This document shows positions 7,612-15,406 of a DNA stretch of 26,937 nt, in pieces. The stretch comes from CAIPVR01 sp049316905 (GTDB taxonomy: Bacteria > Actinomycetota > Acidimicrobiia > Acidimicrobiales > Microtrichaceae), in the NCBI GenBank assembly GCA_049316905.1, contig JBMOJH010000045.1:1-26937 (forward strand), in the 5' to 3' direction. The position numbers and the translations under genes were made by a program. Every line of letters starts with the position of its first letter. The first letter of the stretch is position 1. The notes beneath the pieces are model-generated. The model worked only from the letters and a program-made list of their open reading frames with translations, was not told the DNA's origin and searched no databases.

Positions 7612-8742
7612 GTGAGCACCACCCCCGACATCGCCCTCCCCGACGACCTCCTGCCCCGTGACGGGCGCTTCGGCTGCGGTCCGTCCAAGGTGCGCCCCGA
7701 GGCCATCGACATGCTCGCCGGTTCCGCCCCCCACTTCCTGGGCACCAGCCACCGCCAGGCCGCGGTGCGGTTCAAGGTCGGCGAGCTCCGCAACGGCCTC
7801 GCCGAACTGCTGTCGCTGCCCGACGGCTACGAGGTGGTCCTCGGCAACGGCGGCACCACCGTGTTCTGGGACGTCGCCACCTTCGGGCTCGTGGAGGATC
7901 GCAGCCAGCACCTGACCTTCGGCGAGTTCTCCTCGAAGTTCGCCACCGCGGTGCGCAGCGCCCCGCACCTCGGCGAGCCGGAGGTCATCAGCGCCGAACC
8001 CGGTGACCATCCCCTCCCCGTCGCCGCGCCCGGGATCGACGCCTACTGCCTGACCCACAACGAGACCTCCACGGGTGTGGCCATGACACCGTTCCGCCCC
8101 GAGGGCGCGGATGACGGCGCACTGGTGCTCGTGGACGCCACGTCGGCCGCGGGCGGCCTCCGCCTCGACGCGTCGCAGACCGACGCCTACTACTTCGCCC
8201 CCCAGAAGTGCCTGGCCTCCGACGGCGGGCTGTGGATCGCCGCGTTGTCGCCGGCCGCGATCGAGCGCGTGGAGCGCATCGGTGCCGCCGGGCGCTGGAC
8301 GCCCGCATCGCTCGACCTGGGCATCGCGCTCGAGAACTCCCGCAAGGACCAGACGTACAACACCCCTGCGCTCGCCACGCTGTTCCTGGCGGTCGAGCAG
8401 GTGAGCTGGGTCCTGGAGAACGGCGGCCTCGAGTTCGCCGCGGGACGCTGCGACCGTTCGGCGGCCACGATCTACGACTGGGCCGACGCCCACGAGCTGG
8501 CCACGCCGTTCGTTTCCGACCCGGCCAAGCGGTCCCACGTGGTGGCCACCGTCGACTTCGCCGAGTCCGTCGACGCCGCGCAGCTCGCGGCGGTGCTGCG
8601 CGACAACGGCATCCTCGACGTGGAGCCCTACCGGAAGCTCGGCCGCAACCAGCTGCGGGTGGCGCTGTTCCCGGCGATCGACCCGGAGGACGTGGCCGCG
8701 CTCACCCGCTGCATCGACCACGTCCTCGGCCTGCTGGTCTGA
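7612..8742 (+). CDS. serC: Phosphoserine aminotransferase
   Basis: SerC converts 3-phosphohydroxypyruvate and glutamate to phosphoserine, the second step of serine synthesis, and can also serve pyridoxal phosphate synthesis. The protein has 376 residues. It opens with GRFGCGPSKVRPEA, carries the phosphate-binding GNGGTTVFWD (78-87), HNETSTGV (149-156), VDATSAAGG (174-182) and the PLP lysine K199 in FAPQKCLASDGG, and ends with YRKLGRNQLRVALFPAIDPEDV. This is the actinobacterial/archaeal-type SerC rather than the enterobacterial one, judged from these motifs. GTG 7612 is preferred over GTG 7606 because of the -10-like GACACT 7 nt upstream. The product of SerA, encoded in the same window, is its substrate. 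Confidence 0.95.
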   Translation: MSTTPDIALPDDLLPRDGRFGCGPSKVRPEAIDMLAGSAPHFLGTSHRQAAVRFKVGELRNGLAELLSLPDGYEVVLGNGGTTVFWDVATFGLVEDRSQHLTFGEFSSKFATAVRSAPHLGEPEVISAEPGDHPLPVAAPGIDAYCLTHNETSTGVAMTPFRPEGADDGALVLVDATSAAGGLRLDASQTDAYYFAPQKCLASDGGLWIAALSPAAIERVERIGAAGRWTPASLDLGIALENSRKDQTYNTPALATLFLAVEQVSWVLENGGLEFAAGRCDRSAATIYDWADAHELATPFVSDPAKRSHVVATVDFAESVDAAQLAAVLRDNGILDVEPYRKLGRNQLRVALFPAIDPEDVAALTRCIDHVLGLLV

Positions 8743-8777
8743 GCGCCGACGGGCCCGGAGCGCACGCGGCGACGCCG

Positions 8778-9263
8778 ATGGCGGGGCGGACCGTCCACCT
8801 GCGCCGGGCCCGGCCGACCGACGCGGCCTGGCTGGCCGCGGTGGGCCTCGACCCGGAGAAGATCGGCAGCCAGTACCACCTCGTCGAGGCGCCGTTGCAG
8901 CTCGTCGTGGCGCCCGCGCGGGCATTCGCCGCACCCCGGGCACCGGCCGCGGTGATCGAGGTCGACGGTCGGCGCGCCGGCTACGTGGGGCCCAACCCGC
9001 TGTCGCGGAACCTCGAGTACTTCCTGCAGCCCTGGGCGCGGGGCGGCACCGGCACCGCGGCGGTCACCGGGTACCTGCGGCACTTCCGGGCCGGCGACCG
9101 GGCCCGGCGGTTCTTCGTGGCCACCTCGAACGAGCGCTCGATGACCGTGCTGCTCCGGGCGTGCGCGGCGGTGGGATGGCAGGAGGGCCGTGAGGTCCGG
9201 ATCGAGACGGCGCGCCACGGTCGCTGGGTGTGGATCCCTCCGGGCTCGCCCGAAGAGGACTGA
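8778..9263 (+). CDS. Small GNAT-like protein, function unknown
   Basis: This frame of 161 residues follows serC by 35 nt on the same strand and may be read through from it. The opening TVHLRRARPTDAAWLAA resembles the first strand and helix of GNAT N-acetyltransferases. NPLSRNLEYFLQPWARGGTGTAAVTGYLRHF could be the acetyl-CoA pyrophosphate loop (R-G-G-T-G-T), and FFVATSNERSMTVLLRACAAVGW fits the usual 'N..S..ll...GF' helix. The substrate is unknown. It converges on the next gene with a 16-nt gap. ATG 8778 is the only sensible start after the serC stop. Confidence 0.7.
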   Translation: MAGRTVHLRRARPTDAAWLAAVGLDPEKIGSQYHLVEAPLQLVVAPARAFAAPRAPAAVIEVDGRRAGYVGPNPLSRNLEYFLQPWARGGTGTAAVTGYLRHFRAGDRARRFFVATSNERSMTVLLRACAAVGWQEGREVRIETARHGRWVWIPPGSPEED

Positions 9264-9279
9264 CTCACCGGAACAGGAC

Positions 9280-10404
9280 TCACACGAACAGGACGGACAG
9301 GTCCACCTCCACCGCGGTGACCGCCGTCGGGCGGGTCTGCGCCACCGCCCACGGCAACCACGGCCGCGCCGGTGGGCTGGTGTAGTTCGCCACCAGCCAA
9401 CGGTGCCCACCAAGCGGCACGGCACCCGCGAACGCGGTGTCGCCGGCCGAGGGCAGGTCGGCCAGCCAGGTGAGCCGCCCCTCCTCCGGGTGCACCTCGT
9501 ACAGCGCGGTGCACTTCGGGGTGGCCGAGTAGACGGCCTGGTACAGCTTCGTGCGCACCGCCTCGGAGCCCCGGCGGAGGCCCAGGTCGAACCGACCACC
9601 CATCGCCCGCTGGCGTCGGGTGACGAGGAACGTGCGGTCGCCGTCGCAGAAGAGGAACGGCGAGTCCAGCTTGCGGGGGTCGGGGCGCAGCTCCCACTCG
9701 GTGGGTCGCCCGGCCGGGGCCCCGCCGATGTCGGAGCCCCAGCCGCCCGACGGGCCCTCCTTGCGCACCACCACCGCCAGCGAGCCGTCGGGGCGCTCGA
9801 CGAAGTCCGACTCGGAGCCGCCGTGGTGCACCTCGGGTGATGCCGGGTCGGCCGGTTCCCAGCGGAGCCCGTCGCGGGAGGCCCACATCTCCACCGACAG
9901 CGGAACCGGGTGCGCGGTGAAGAGCCGCCCCGCGTGGCGGTACACCGTCATGAGGAGGCGGCCGCCCACGGGCCGGACCCGCCAGACCACGTGGTCCTCG
10001 CCGGAGATCGCCTCGGGCTCGCTCCAGTCGCCCTCGGTCCGGCGCTCCGACACCCAGATCCGGTGCGGCTCGAACCGCAGCGCCGCGGTGCCCGCGGTGA
10101 ACCAGTACATGAGGAGCCGGCCCCGCCACTCCACCAGCCGGGGTTCGCGGACGTCACGGCCCACGGCCACGGTCAGCTCGTGGCGCCACGCGCCGGGCCC
10201 GCCACGCACCACGTGGAGCCGGGCGCGATCGGACGCGAAGTGGGTCGGGGCCGTCCGCCAGGCGAGGACGAGTTCGCCGTCGTGACGGCACAGGTCGAGG
10301 TTGTTGTTGGCCCGGTCGGGCACCAACCAGGCGGGCAGCCCGGGGCCGGGCACCCACGGCTCGGGCGGGCCCACGGTCACGACGGGGGCGGGTGGTCGGC
10401 TCAC
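9280..10404 (-). CDS. Asp-box (BNR/sialidase-like) beta-propeller protein, function unknown
   Basis: The 374-residue product is rich in short strand-turn repeats. A clear Asp-box, S-R-D-G-L-R-W at 176-182, and a degenerate one, SERRTEGDW at 119-127, point to a sialidase-like five- or six-bladed propeller. Other blade-like lines are REPRLVEWRGRLLMYWF (86-102) and SESDFVERPDGSLAVVVRK. I see no signal peptide or transmembrane segment, so it may be cytosolic. A catalytic sialidase triad is not evident, so I do not call it an enzyme. GTG 10404 is preferred (CACTGT lies 6 nt before it); GTG 10422 would add six residues. It is divergent from the acyl-CoA synthetase gene. Confidence 0.65.
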   Translation of the reverse strand: MSRPPAPVVTVGPPEPWVPGPGLPAWLVPDRANNNLDLCRHDGELVLAWRTAPTHFASDRARLHVVRGGPGAWRHELTVAVGRDVREPRLVEWRGRLLMYWFTAGTAALRFEPHRIWVSERRTEGDWSEPEAISGEDHVVWRVRPVGGRLLMTVYRHAGRLFTAHPVPLSVEMWASRDGLRWEPADPASPEVHHGGSESDFVERPDGSLAVVVRKEGPSGGWGSDIGGAPAGRPTEWELRPDPRKLDSPFLFCDGDRTFLVTRRQRAMGGRFDLGLRRGSEAVRTKLYQAVYSATPKCTALYEVHPEEGRLTWLADLPSAGDTAFAGAVPLGGHRWLVANYTSPPARPWLPWAVAQTRPTAVTAVEVDLSVLFV

Positions 10405-10452
10405 GGACGAACAGTGCAGCACACGGCACCGGGCACCGGCGCGAGACTCTCG

Positions 10453-10486
10453 CCCGACGCCCGGGGTGGTCCCGGCGTCGGGGGGA
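10453..10486 (+). promoter_or_regulatory. Leader hairpin whose 3' arm runs into the ribosome site
   Basis: CCCGACGCC (10453-10461) pairs perfectly with GGCGTCGGG (10474-10482) around a 12-nt loop that can form an extra GGG/CCC pairing. The 3' arm overlaps the G-rich ribosome site (10480-10486) of the acyl-CoA synthetase, whose ATG is at 10494. If it lies in the transcript, the hairpin would hide the ribosome site. Confidence 0.4.
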
Positions 10487-10493
10487 CACGCAC

Positions 10494-12224
10494 ATGAGCA
10501 CCAAGGTCGAGGACGTCCGCGCCGCGCTCACGGGACCGGGGGGTCCGTTCGAGGTGGTCGAGACCGACGAGGTCGACGGCCGCCCGATGAGGGTCTACAA
10601 GGACCGCTTCAACGACCTCCGCGCGGTGGCGACCTTCGGGCCGGCCCACGGCGACAAAGAGTTCATCGTCCACGGCGACCGTCGCCTCACCTTCGCCGGC
10701 TTCACGGACCTGTCCAATGCCACCTCCGCCGGGCTGGCCGCGGCGGGGGTCGGCCCGGGCGACCGGGTCGCGGTCCTGAGCCAGAACAACCCCGAGTGGT
10801 GCCTCACGTTCTGGGCGACGGTGAACCTGGGCGCGGTGCTCGTGGGCCTCAACGGGTGGTGGAACGAGGACGAGATCGTCTACGGCCTCGAGGACTCCGG
10901 CGCGAAGGTCCTCGTGGCCGACCGCAAGCGGTTCGAGCGCGTGGCCGACCAGGTCGACGCCATCGACTCGCTGGAGCGCGTCTACCTGGTGGACGCGGAC
11001 CCGGCCGCGCACTCCAGCCCGAAGCTGCACCGCTTCGACGAGCTCACCGCCACCCCGCACGACGGGTTCCCCGACACCCCCATCGACGAGGACGACCCGG
11101 CGGTGATCTTCTACACGTCGGGCACGACCGGCCGGCCCAAGGGGGCGATCTCCACCCACCGCAACATGGTGGCCAACCTCCAGAACACGATCTTCCTGCT
11201 GACGCTCGGCTCGATGACCACGCCCACCGCGGGTGACGGGGACGCTCAGCCGTCGGCGGCCGGGGGCGGCCAGCCGGTGAGCCTGTTCACCTCCCCGCTC
11301 TTCCACGTCTCGGGCTGTCACTCCGGTCTCGTGGTCGGGATGCTGGCCGGCATGAAGATGGTCATGATCGACGGCCGCTTCACCCCGGAGGCCGCCTTCG
11401 ACCTGATCGAGCGGGAGCGGGTGATGATCTGGGCGACGGTGCCCACGATGATCTGGCGGGCCTGCGAGCACCCCGACCGCCACGACCGGGACACGTCGTC
11501 GGTGATCTCGGTGAGCTTCGGCGGTTCACCGTCGGCCGACGAGCTCCAGCGCCGCATCCGCGAGACGTTTCCGAACGTGAAGGCCACCACCAACGCGTAC
11601 GGGCTCACCGAGTCGTCGTCGGTGGCCACCACGCTCACGGGGGCCGACTCCCTGCGCAAGCCCGACTCCGTGGGCCTGCCGGTGCCGGTGGTGGAGGTCG
11701 CCATCGCCGGGCCGGACGGCGCGCACCTGGGTACGGGCGCCACCGGCGAGGTGCTCCTGCGCGGCCCGGTCATCATGCCGGGCTACTGGAACAAGCCGGA
11801 GGCCACGGCCTCGACCGTGATCGACGGCTGGCTCCACACCGGCGACGTGGGCCACCTCGACGACGAGGGCTACCTGTTCATCACCGACCGGGCGAAGGAC
11901 ATGCTGATCCGGGGCGGCGAGAACGTCTACTGCGTGGAGATCGAGAACCGTCTCGTCGAGCACCCCGACATCGCGGACGCCGCGGTGGTGGGCGTGCCGC
12001 ACCCGGAGCTGGGCGAGGAGGTGAAGGCCGTGATCGAGGTGGCACCCGGCGTGGAGCTGTCCGACGCCGCGGTCCGCGAGTGGGTCGCCGCCACCCTCGC
12101 CTCGTTCAAGGTGCCCACCTACGTGGAGCGCTGGGACGGGAAGCTCCCCCGCAACGCGAGCGGCAAGCTGCTCAAGAACGTGATCCGGGGCGAGGGCCAC
12201 GTGAGCTTCGCCGAGACGATGTGA
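10494..12224 (+). CDS. Acyl-CoA synthetase / fatty acid-CoA ligase, AMP-binding family
   Basis: This 576-residue ANL-superfamily enzyme activates a carboxylic acid with ATP to an acyl-adenylate and transfers it to CoA. The P-loop YTSGTTGRPKGA is at about 207-218, NAYGLTESSS lies in the middle, WLHTGDVGHLDDEGYLFITDRAKDMLIRGGENVYCVEIE carries the hinge aspartate and the A8 motif, and the catalytic Lys is in LPRNASGKLLKNVI near the C-terminus. The FadD-like class is the likely one; chain length is not predictable. ATG 10494 (MSTKVEDV) follows a GGGGGA ribosome site with 7-nt spacing; the upstream extension to 10392 is not coding-like. Confidence 0.92.
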   Translation: MSTKVEDVRAALTGPGGPFEVVETDEVDGRPMRVYKDRFNDLRAVATFGPAHGDKEFIVHGDRRLTFAGFTDLSNATSAGLAAAGVGPGDRVAVLSQNNPEWCLTFWATVNLGAVLVGLNGWWNEDEIVYGLEDSGAKVLVADRKRFERVADQVDAIDSLERVYLVDADPAAHSSPKLHRFDELTATPHDGFPDTPIDEDDPAVIFYTSGTTGRPKGAISTHRNMVANLQNTIFLLTLGSMTTPTAGDGDAQPSAAGGGQPVSLFTSPLFHVSGCHSGLVVGMLAGMKMVMIDGRFTPEAAFDLIERERVMIWATVPTMIWRACEHPDRHDRDTSSVISVSFGGSPSADELQRRIRETFPNVKATTNAYGLTESSSVATTLTGADSLRKPDSVGLPVPVVEVAIAGPDGAHLGTGATGEVLLRGPVIMPGYWNKPEATASTVIDGWLHTGDVGHLDDEGYLFITDRAKDMLIRGGENVYCVEIENRLVEHPDIADAAVVGVPHPELGEEVKAVIEVAPGVELSDAAVREWVAATLASFKVPTYVERWDGKLPRNASGKLLKNVIRGEGHVSFAETM

Positions 12225-12263
12225 TCCAACTCCCCGTGATCGTGCTCCGGGCCGGTTGAGCGG

Positions 12264-12269
12264 TACCGT
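12264..12269 (+). promoter_or_regulatory. Putative -10 box (TACCGT) for the acyltransferase-kinase-regulator operon
   Basis: TACCGT lies 9 nt before ATG 12279 and no ribosome site is visible, so the transcript would have no or only a 2-3-nt leader. It is the only promoter-like element before the three-gene operon. Confidence 0.45.
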
Positions 12270-12278
12270 CACCCGTCC

Positions 12279-13433
12279 ATGGGCCGCACGACGTGGTGGC
12301 GCGACCAGCTGGAGCTGGGGCGGGGCGGTTCCTCGCGGCTCGCGTCCATGGAGGGGCTGCGGGGCCTCGCCGTGCTGCTCGTGTTCTTCGTGCACTACGC
12401 GGACCGGGTCATGCCGTGGGTCGGTGAGGCGGCCGTCACCGGTGCGCTGGCCCGCCGGATCGGCGACGCCGGCAACATCGGGGTGGACCTGTTCTTCGTA
12501 CTGTCGGGGTTCCTGATCTACGGCAACCTCATGGACCGGGAGCAGGCCTACCGGCCGTTCATCCGCCGGCGGATGCGGCGCCTCTACCCCACGTTCCTCG
12601 TGGTGCTCGGCGCCTACGTGGTGCTGGCCATCGCCATGCCGTCGGCGAGTCCCGACTTCCCCCGCAACCCGCTCGAGATGATCCCGTACGTCGGGGTGAA
12701 CGCCCTGTTCCTGCCCGGCATCGTGCCGGTGGACGCGTTCATCACCGTCGCGTGGTCGCTGAGCTACGAGGTCTTCTTCTACCTCACCGTGCCGGTGTTC
12801 ATCTCGAAGCTCCACCTGCGCACCCGCACCTCGCCGGAGCGGGTGAAGATCCTGCGCCGGTTCGCGATCGGCACGCTGCTCCTCGGTGGGCTGATCTCCG
12901 GCACGCACCCCCGCCTCAGCATGTTCTTCGGCGGGATGCTGCTGTGGGAGTGGCTGCGGTACCGCTGGCCCGAGGAGGAGTCCGACCCGGCGGCCGTGCG
13001 GCGCATCGACCGCCTGAGCACGTGGTCGCTGCCGGTGGCCCTCGCGGTGTCGTTGATGCTGCTGAGCTCGGTGCTCCAGGGCCTGCCCCGCATCGCCGCG
13101 ATGCTCGTGCTGTGGCCCATCCTCTGCGCCGGGTGCTTCGCCGTCGACGGTCGCATGCGGCGCTGGTTCTCGTGGACGCCCCTTCGCTACCTCGGCAACA
13201 TCAGCTACTCGTACTACCTGATCCACTCCCTGGTGCTGCAGGGGTTCTTCCTCGGCCTCGAGCAGGTGTGGGCCCCCGACGGCGAGGCCGGCTGGGCGTT
13301 CTGGGTGCTGATGATCCCGGTGTTCGTGCTCACCGTGGCGGGCGCGCTCGCCCTCTTCCTGCTGGTGGAGAAGCCGTTCTCCCTGGACCGCCGGAGCCTG
13401 CACCCCCGCACGCTCGGCCGTCGACCCGCGTGA
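12279..13433 (+). CDS. Acyltransferase-3 (OafA/YrhL-like) integral membrane protein
   Basis: The 384-residue protein has about ten hydrophobic segments and the family opening SMEGLRGLAVLLVFFVHYADR (23-43), with the conserved arginine R28 and His40. NIGVDLFFVLSGFLIYGNL and FIRRRMRRLYP follow, then WSLSYEVFFYL, and near the end YLGNISYSYYLIHSLVLQ, all typical of PF01757. Family members O-acylate cell-envelope sugars or lipids; the acceptor is unknown here. The stop TGA 13431-13433 overlaps the GTG start of the histidine kinase gene. That makes it the first gene of an operon with a two-component system, an arrangement I do not recognise as standard. Confidence 0.9.
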   Translation: MGRTTWWRDQLELGRGGSSRLASMEGLRGLAVLLVFFVHYADRVMPWVGEAAVTGALARRIGDAGNIGVDLFFVLSGFLIYGNLMDREQAYRPFIRRRMRRLYPTFLVVLGAYVVLAIAMPSASPDFPRNPLEMIPYVGVNALFLPGIVPVDAFITVAWSLSYEVFFYLTVPVFISKLHLRTRTSPERVKILRRFAIGTLLLGGLISGTHPRLSMFFGGMLLWEWLRYRWPEEESDPAAVRRIDRLSTWSLPVALAVSLMLLSSVLQGLPRIAAMLVLWPILCAGCFAVDGRMRRWFSWTPLRYLGNISYSYYLIHSLVLQGFFLGLEQVWAPDGEAGWAFWVLMIPVFVLTVAGALALFLLVEKPFSLDRRSLHPRTLGRRPA

Positions 13434-14548
13434 CCGGGCGGTTCCACCAGCTGCTCACCCGCGGCGCCTCGCCGGTGCCGGTGACCGCCGCCGCGCTGGT
13501 CGCGGTGGGGGTGGTCGGCGTGGCCGGGCTCATCGCGTCGACCCCGGGGTGGGCCGCACCCGCCGCGCTGGTGCTCGTCCTGCCGGTGACCGCCGCCGCG
13601 GTGCTCGGGGGCCGCGTGCCCGGCTTCGTCACCGCGGCCGGGGCCGCGGTGGCCCTCTCCACGTGGCTGTCGCCGGCCGGATCGCCCCGGGTGGCGCTCC
13701 TCCAGGACGTGGTGGCGCTCGCGGTGTTCGTGGCCGTGGCCCTCGCCGTGTCGGACCTGGCCACGCGCCGGATCGACGCGATGGCCGAGGTGGACCGGCA
13801 GCGCAATCTGTTGCTGCGGTCGGTCTCGCACGACCTGCGAACCCCACTCGCCACCATCCGTGGGGTGGCGACCGAGCTGCTCGACGGCCCGGACCACCAC
13901 GAGGCGACCCGGCGCCGCCTCCTCGAACTGGTGGACGTGGAGGCCGACCGGCTCGACCGCCTCGTGGCCAACCTGCTCGCGCTCGGCCGGATCGAGTCGG
14001 GCGGGTCCGCACCCCGCCTCACCCCGGTCGACCTCGGCGCGATGGTCGACGAGACGCTCCGCCGGCGGGCCATGGTCGGCGCGGGCGCCAGGGCGACCGC
14101 CGGCCACCCGGGCGCCCGGCCCGACGCAGGCGCCGCCGAACGGGTGACGGTCAGCGCGGTGTCGCCCGGCGGCCCTGTGGAGCTGCTGGCCGACCCGGCC
14201 CAGCTCGACGTGGTGCTCGCCAACCTGCTCGACAACGCCGAGCGCCACAGCCCCGACGGCGGGCGCGTGGAGGTGTCGTACCGACTCGGGGAGGATCGCT
14301 ACGTGGAGCTGACCGTGACCGACCAGGGTCCGGGCGTCTCGCCCGAGGAGCGCGAGCTCGTGTTCCGCCCGTTCCGCTCGGGCACGCTCGCCGGCTCGAG
14401 CGGGGTCGGCCTCGCTGTGAGCCGGGCGCTCGTGGAGGGCCACGCCGGCAACATCCGCGTGGACGACGCCCCCGGGGGCGGCGCACGCTTCGTGGTCCGG
14501 CTCCCCGTCGACGGACCACCCCGGCAACGCGGCCGGAGGCATCCGTGA
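13430..14548 (+). CDS. KdpD-like sensor histidine kinase lacking the KdpD/Usp N-terminal domains
   Basis: The 372-residue kinase begins with a cluster of transmembrane segments (about 18-110) resembling the DUF4118 region of KdpD. HisKA follows with SVSHDLRTPLATIRGVATELL (phospho-acceptor His134). The ATPase domain has the N-box LANLLDNAERHSP (N269), the G1 box TDQGPGV (D298) and the G2-like SSGVGLAVSRALVEGHAG. Canonical KdpD is about 850-900 residues with a cytosolic KdpD domain and Usp domain in front; both are absent. The GTG start overlaps the preceding stop by 4 nt, and its own stop overlaps the response regulator start by 4 nt (GTGA). The stimulus cannot be read; K+ or osmotic sensing is an inference from KdpD likeness. 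It probably phosphorylates the adjacent regulator. Confidence 0.9.
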   Translation: MTGRFHQLLTRGASPVPVTAAALVAVGVVGVAGLIASTPGWAAPAALVLVLPVTAAAVLGGRVPGFVTAAGAAVALSTWLSPAGSPRVALLQDVVALAVFVAVALAVSDLATRRIDAMAEVDRQRNLLLRSVSHDLRTPLATIRGVATELLDGPDHHEATRRRLLELVDVEADRLDRLVANLLALGRIESGGSAPRLTPVDLGAMVDETLRRRAMVGAGARATAGHPGARPDAGAAERVTVSAVSPGGPVELLADPAQLDVVLANLLDNAERHSPDGGRVEVSYRLGEDRYVELTVTDQGPGVSPEERELVFRPFRSGTLAGSSGVGLAVSRALVEGHAGNIRVDDAPGGGARFVVRLPVDGPPRQRGRRHP

Positions 14549-15300
14549 ACGGGCCCGGCGACGCCACCGAACCCCTCACCGTGCTGGTGGTGGAGGACGA
14601 CCCGTCCGTGGCCGAGGTGCTCACCACGGCGCTCGGCGCCCGCGGCTACACGGTGGTGGTCACGCGCACCGGCACGGCCGCCGTGCGGGCCGCCGCGGCG
14701 GGCGGCGTGGACCTGGTGCTGCTCGACCTCGGCCTGCCGGACATGGACGGCCTCGAGGTCTGCCGCCGGTTGCGCGCCGGACACGGCCCGCTGCCGGTAC
14801 TGGTGCTCACCGCGGACGGCGACGAGGCCCGCAAGGTCGCCGCGCTCGACCTGGGCGCGGACGACTACGTCACCAAGCCCTTCTCCATGCCGGAGCTGAT
14901 GGCCCGGCTGCGGGTGGCCGAACGCCACCTGCGCGCGACGGGCCGGACGGGGCCCGACGACGGCGGCACCGGCGGGGGCGGCGGCGCGGTGTCGACCGCG
15001 GGACCGTTGCAGCTGGACCGTTCCGGCCACACCGTGCACCTCGACGGCCGTCCCGTGCTCCTGACCCGCAAGGAGTTCCGCCTGCTCGACCTGCTCGTCC
15101 GCGAGCCGGGCGCGCTCGTCGAGCACGCGCGGTTGGTCGAGCACGTCTGGGAGGGCGGGGCCGGGTCGAACGGGTCGCTGCGGGTCCACGCCGCGAACCT
15201 TCGCCGCAAGCTCGCCGAGGCCGCCGCGGGAGGGGATCCCGGGGTGGAGGTGCGCTCGGAGCCGGGCACCGGCTACCGGCTGGTGATCGCGACCCCCTGA
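14545..15300 (+). CDS. OmpR/KdpE-family response regulator
   Basis: This is a 251-residue regulator. The receiver domain (about 11-125) has the acidic pair D18-D19, the phospho-acceptor Asp61 (LVLLDLGLPDMDG), Thr89 and Lys111 (YVTKPFS). A glycine-rich linker (about 135-150) leads to a winged-helix DNA-binding domain with LTRKEFRLLDLLVREPGALVEH and the closing RSEPGTGYRLV. The KdpE-like type is chosen because its partner kinase is KdpD-like. The gene is coupled to the kinase by GTGA. It ends 106 nt before amt1, with no clear terminator between, so the amt genes are obvious candidate targets, but no binding site is identified for it. Confidence 0.92.
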   Translation: MNGPGDATEPLTVLVVEDDPSVAEVLTTALGARGYTVVVTRTGTAAVRAAAAGGVDLVLLDLGLPDMDGLEVCRRLRAGHGPLPVLVLTADGDEARKVAALDLGADDYVTKPFSMPELMARLRVAERHLRATGRTGPDDGGTGGGGGAVSTAGPLQLDRSGHTVHLDGRPVLLTRKEFRLLDLLVREPGALVEHARLVEHVWEGGAGSNGSLRVHAANLRRKLAEAAAGGDPGVEVRSEPGTGYRLVIATP

Positions 15301-15323
15301 GGGTCGGTCCGGCCGCCGTCGAT

Positions 15324-15383
15324 GAAACACTCCCGAAACGCGAACGACGCACCGCCTTGACGGCGGGCACACGATCGCGAAAC
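15324..15383 (+). promoter_or_regulatory. GlnR-like operator array upstream of amt1 (six 11-bp-spaced pentamers)
   Basis: Pentamers recur every 11 bp: GAAAC (15324), GAAAC (15335), GACGC (15346), TTGAC (15357), CACAC (15368), GAAAC (15379). Five of the six end in AC. The actinobacterial nitrogen regulator GlnR recognises AC dinucleotides 11 bp apart (GTnAC-n6-GAAAC). The array ends 10 bp before the -10 box of amt1. GlnR itself is not encoded in the window, so the identity of the protein is inferred. Confidence 0.6.
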
Positions 15384-15393
15384 ACGGCCTTCC

Positions 15394-15399
15394 TACGTT
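15394..15399 (+). promoter_or_regulatory. -10 box (TACGTT) of a leaderless amt1 promoter
   Basis: TACGTT is followed by 7 nt and ATG 15407. The 14-bp sequence CCTTCCTACGTTGC around it recurs exactly before amt2, as does the 10-bp distance to the nearest GAAAC. Confidence 0.7.
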
Positions 15400-15406
15400 G
15401 CGGCGC

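Noticed and set aside
7474..8943. Upstream extension of the aspC frame across serC on the minus strand
   Set aside because: Family similarity begins at ATG 7473, which has its own -10 box; the extension is antisense to serC and of low complexity.
12279..15300. Complete kdp operon
   Set aside because: Only KdpD-like and KdpE-like proteins are found; no KdpA, B or C subunit frame is in the window.
15357..15362. TTGACG as the -35 box of amt1
   Set aside because: It ends 31 bp before TACGTT, far from the 16-18 bp needed; it fits better as one half-site of the 11-bp array.
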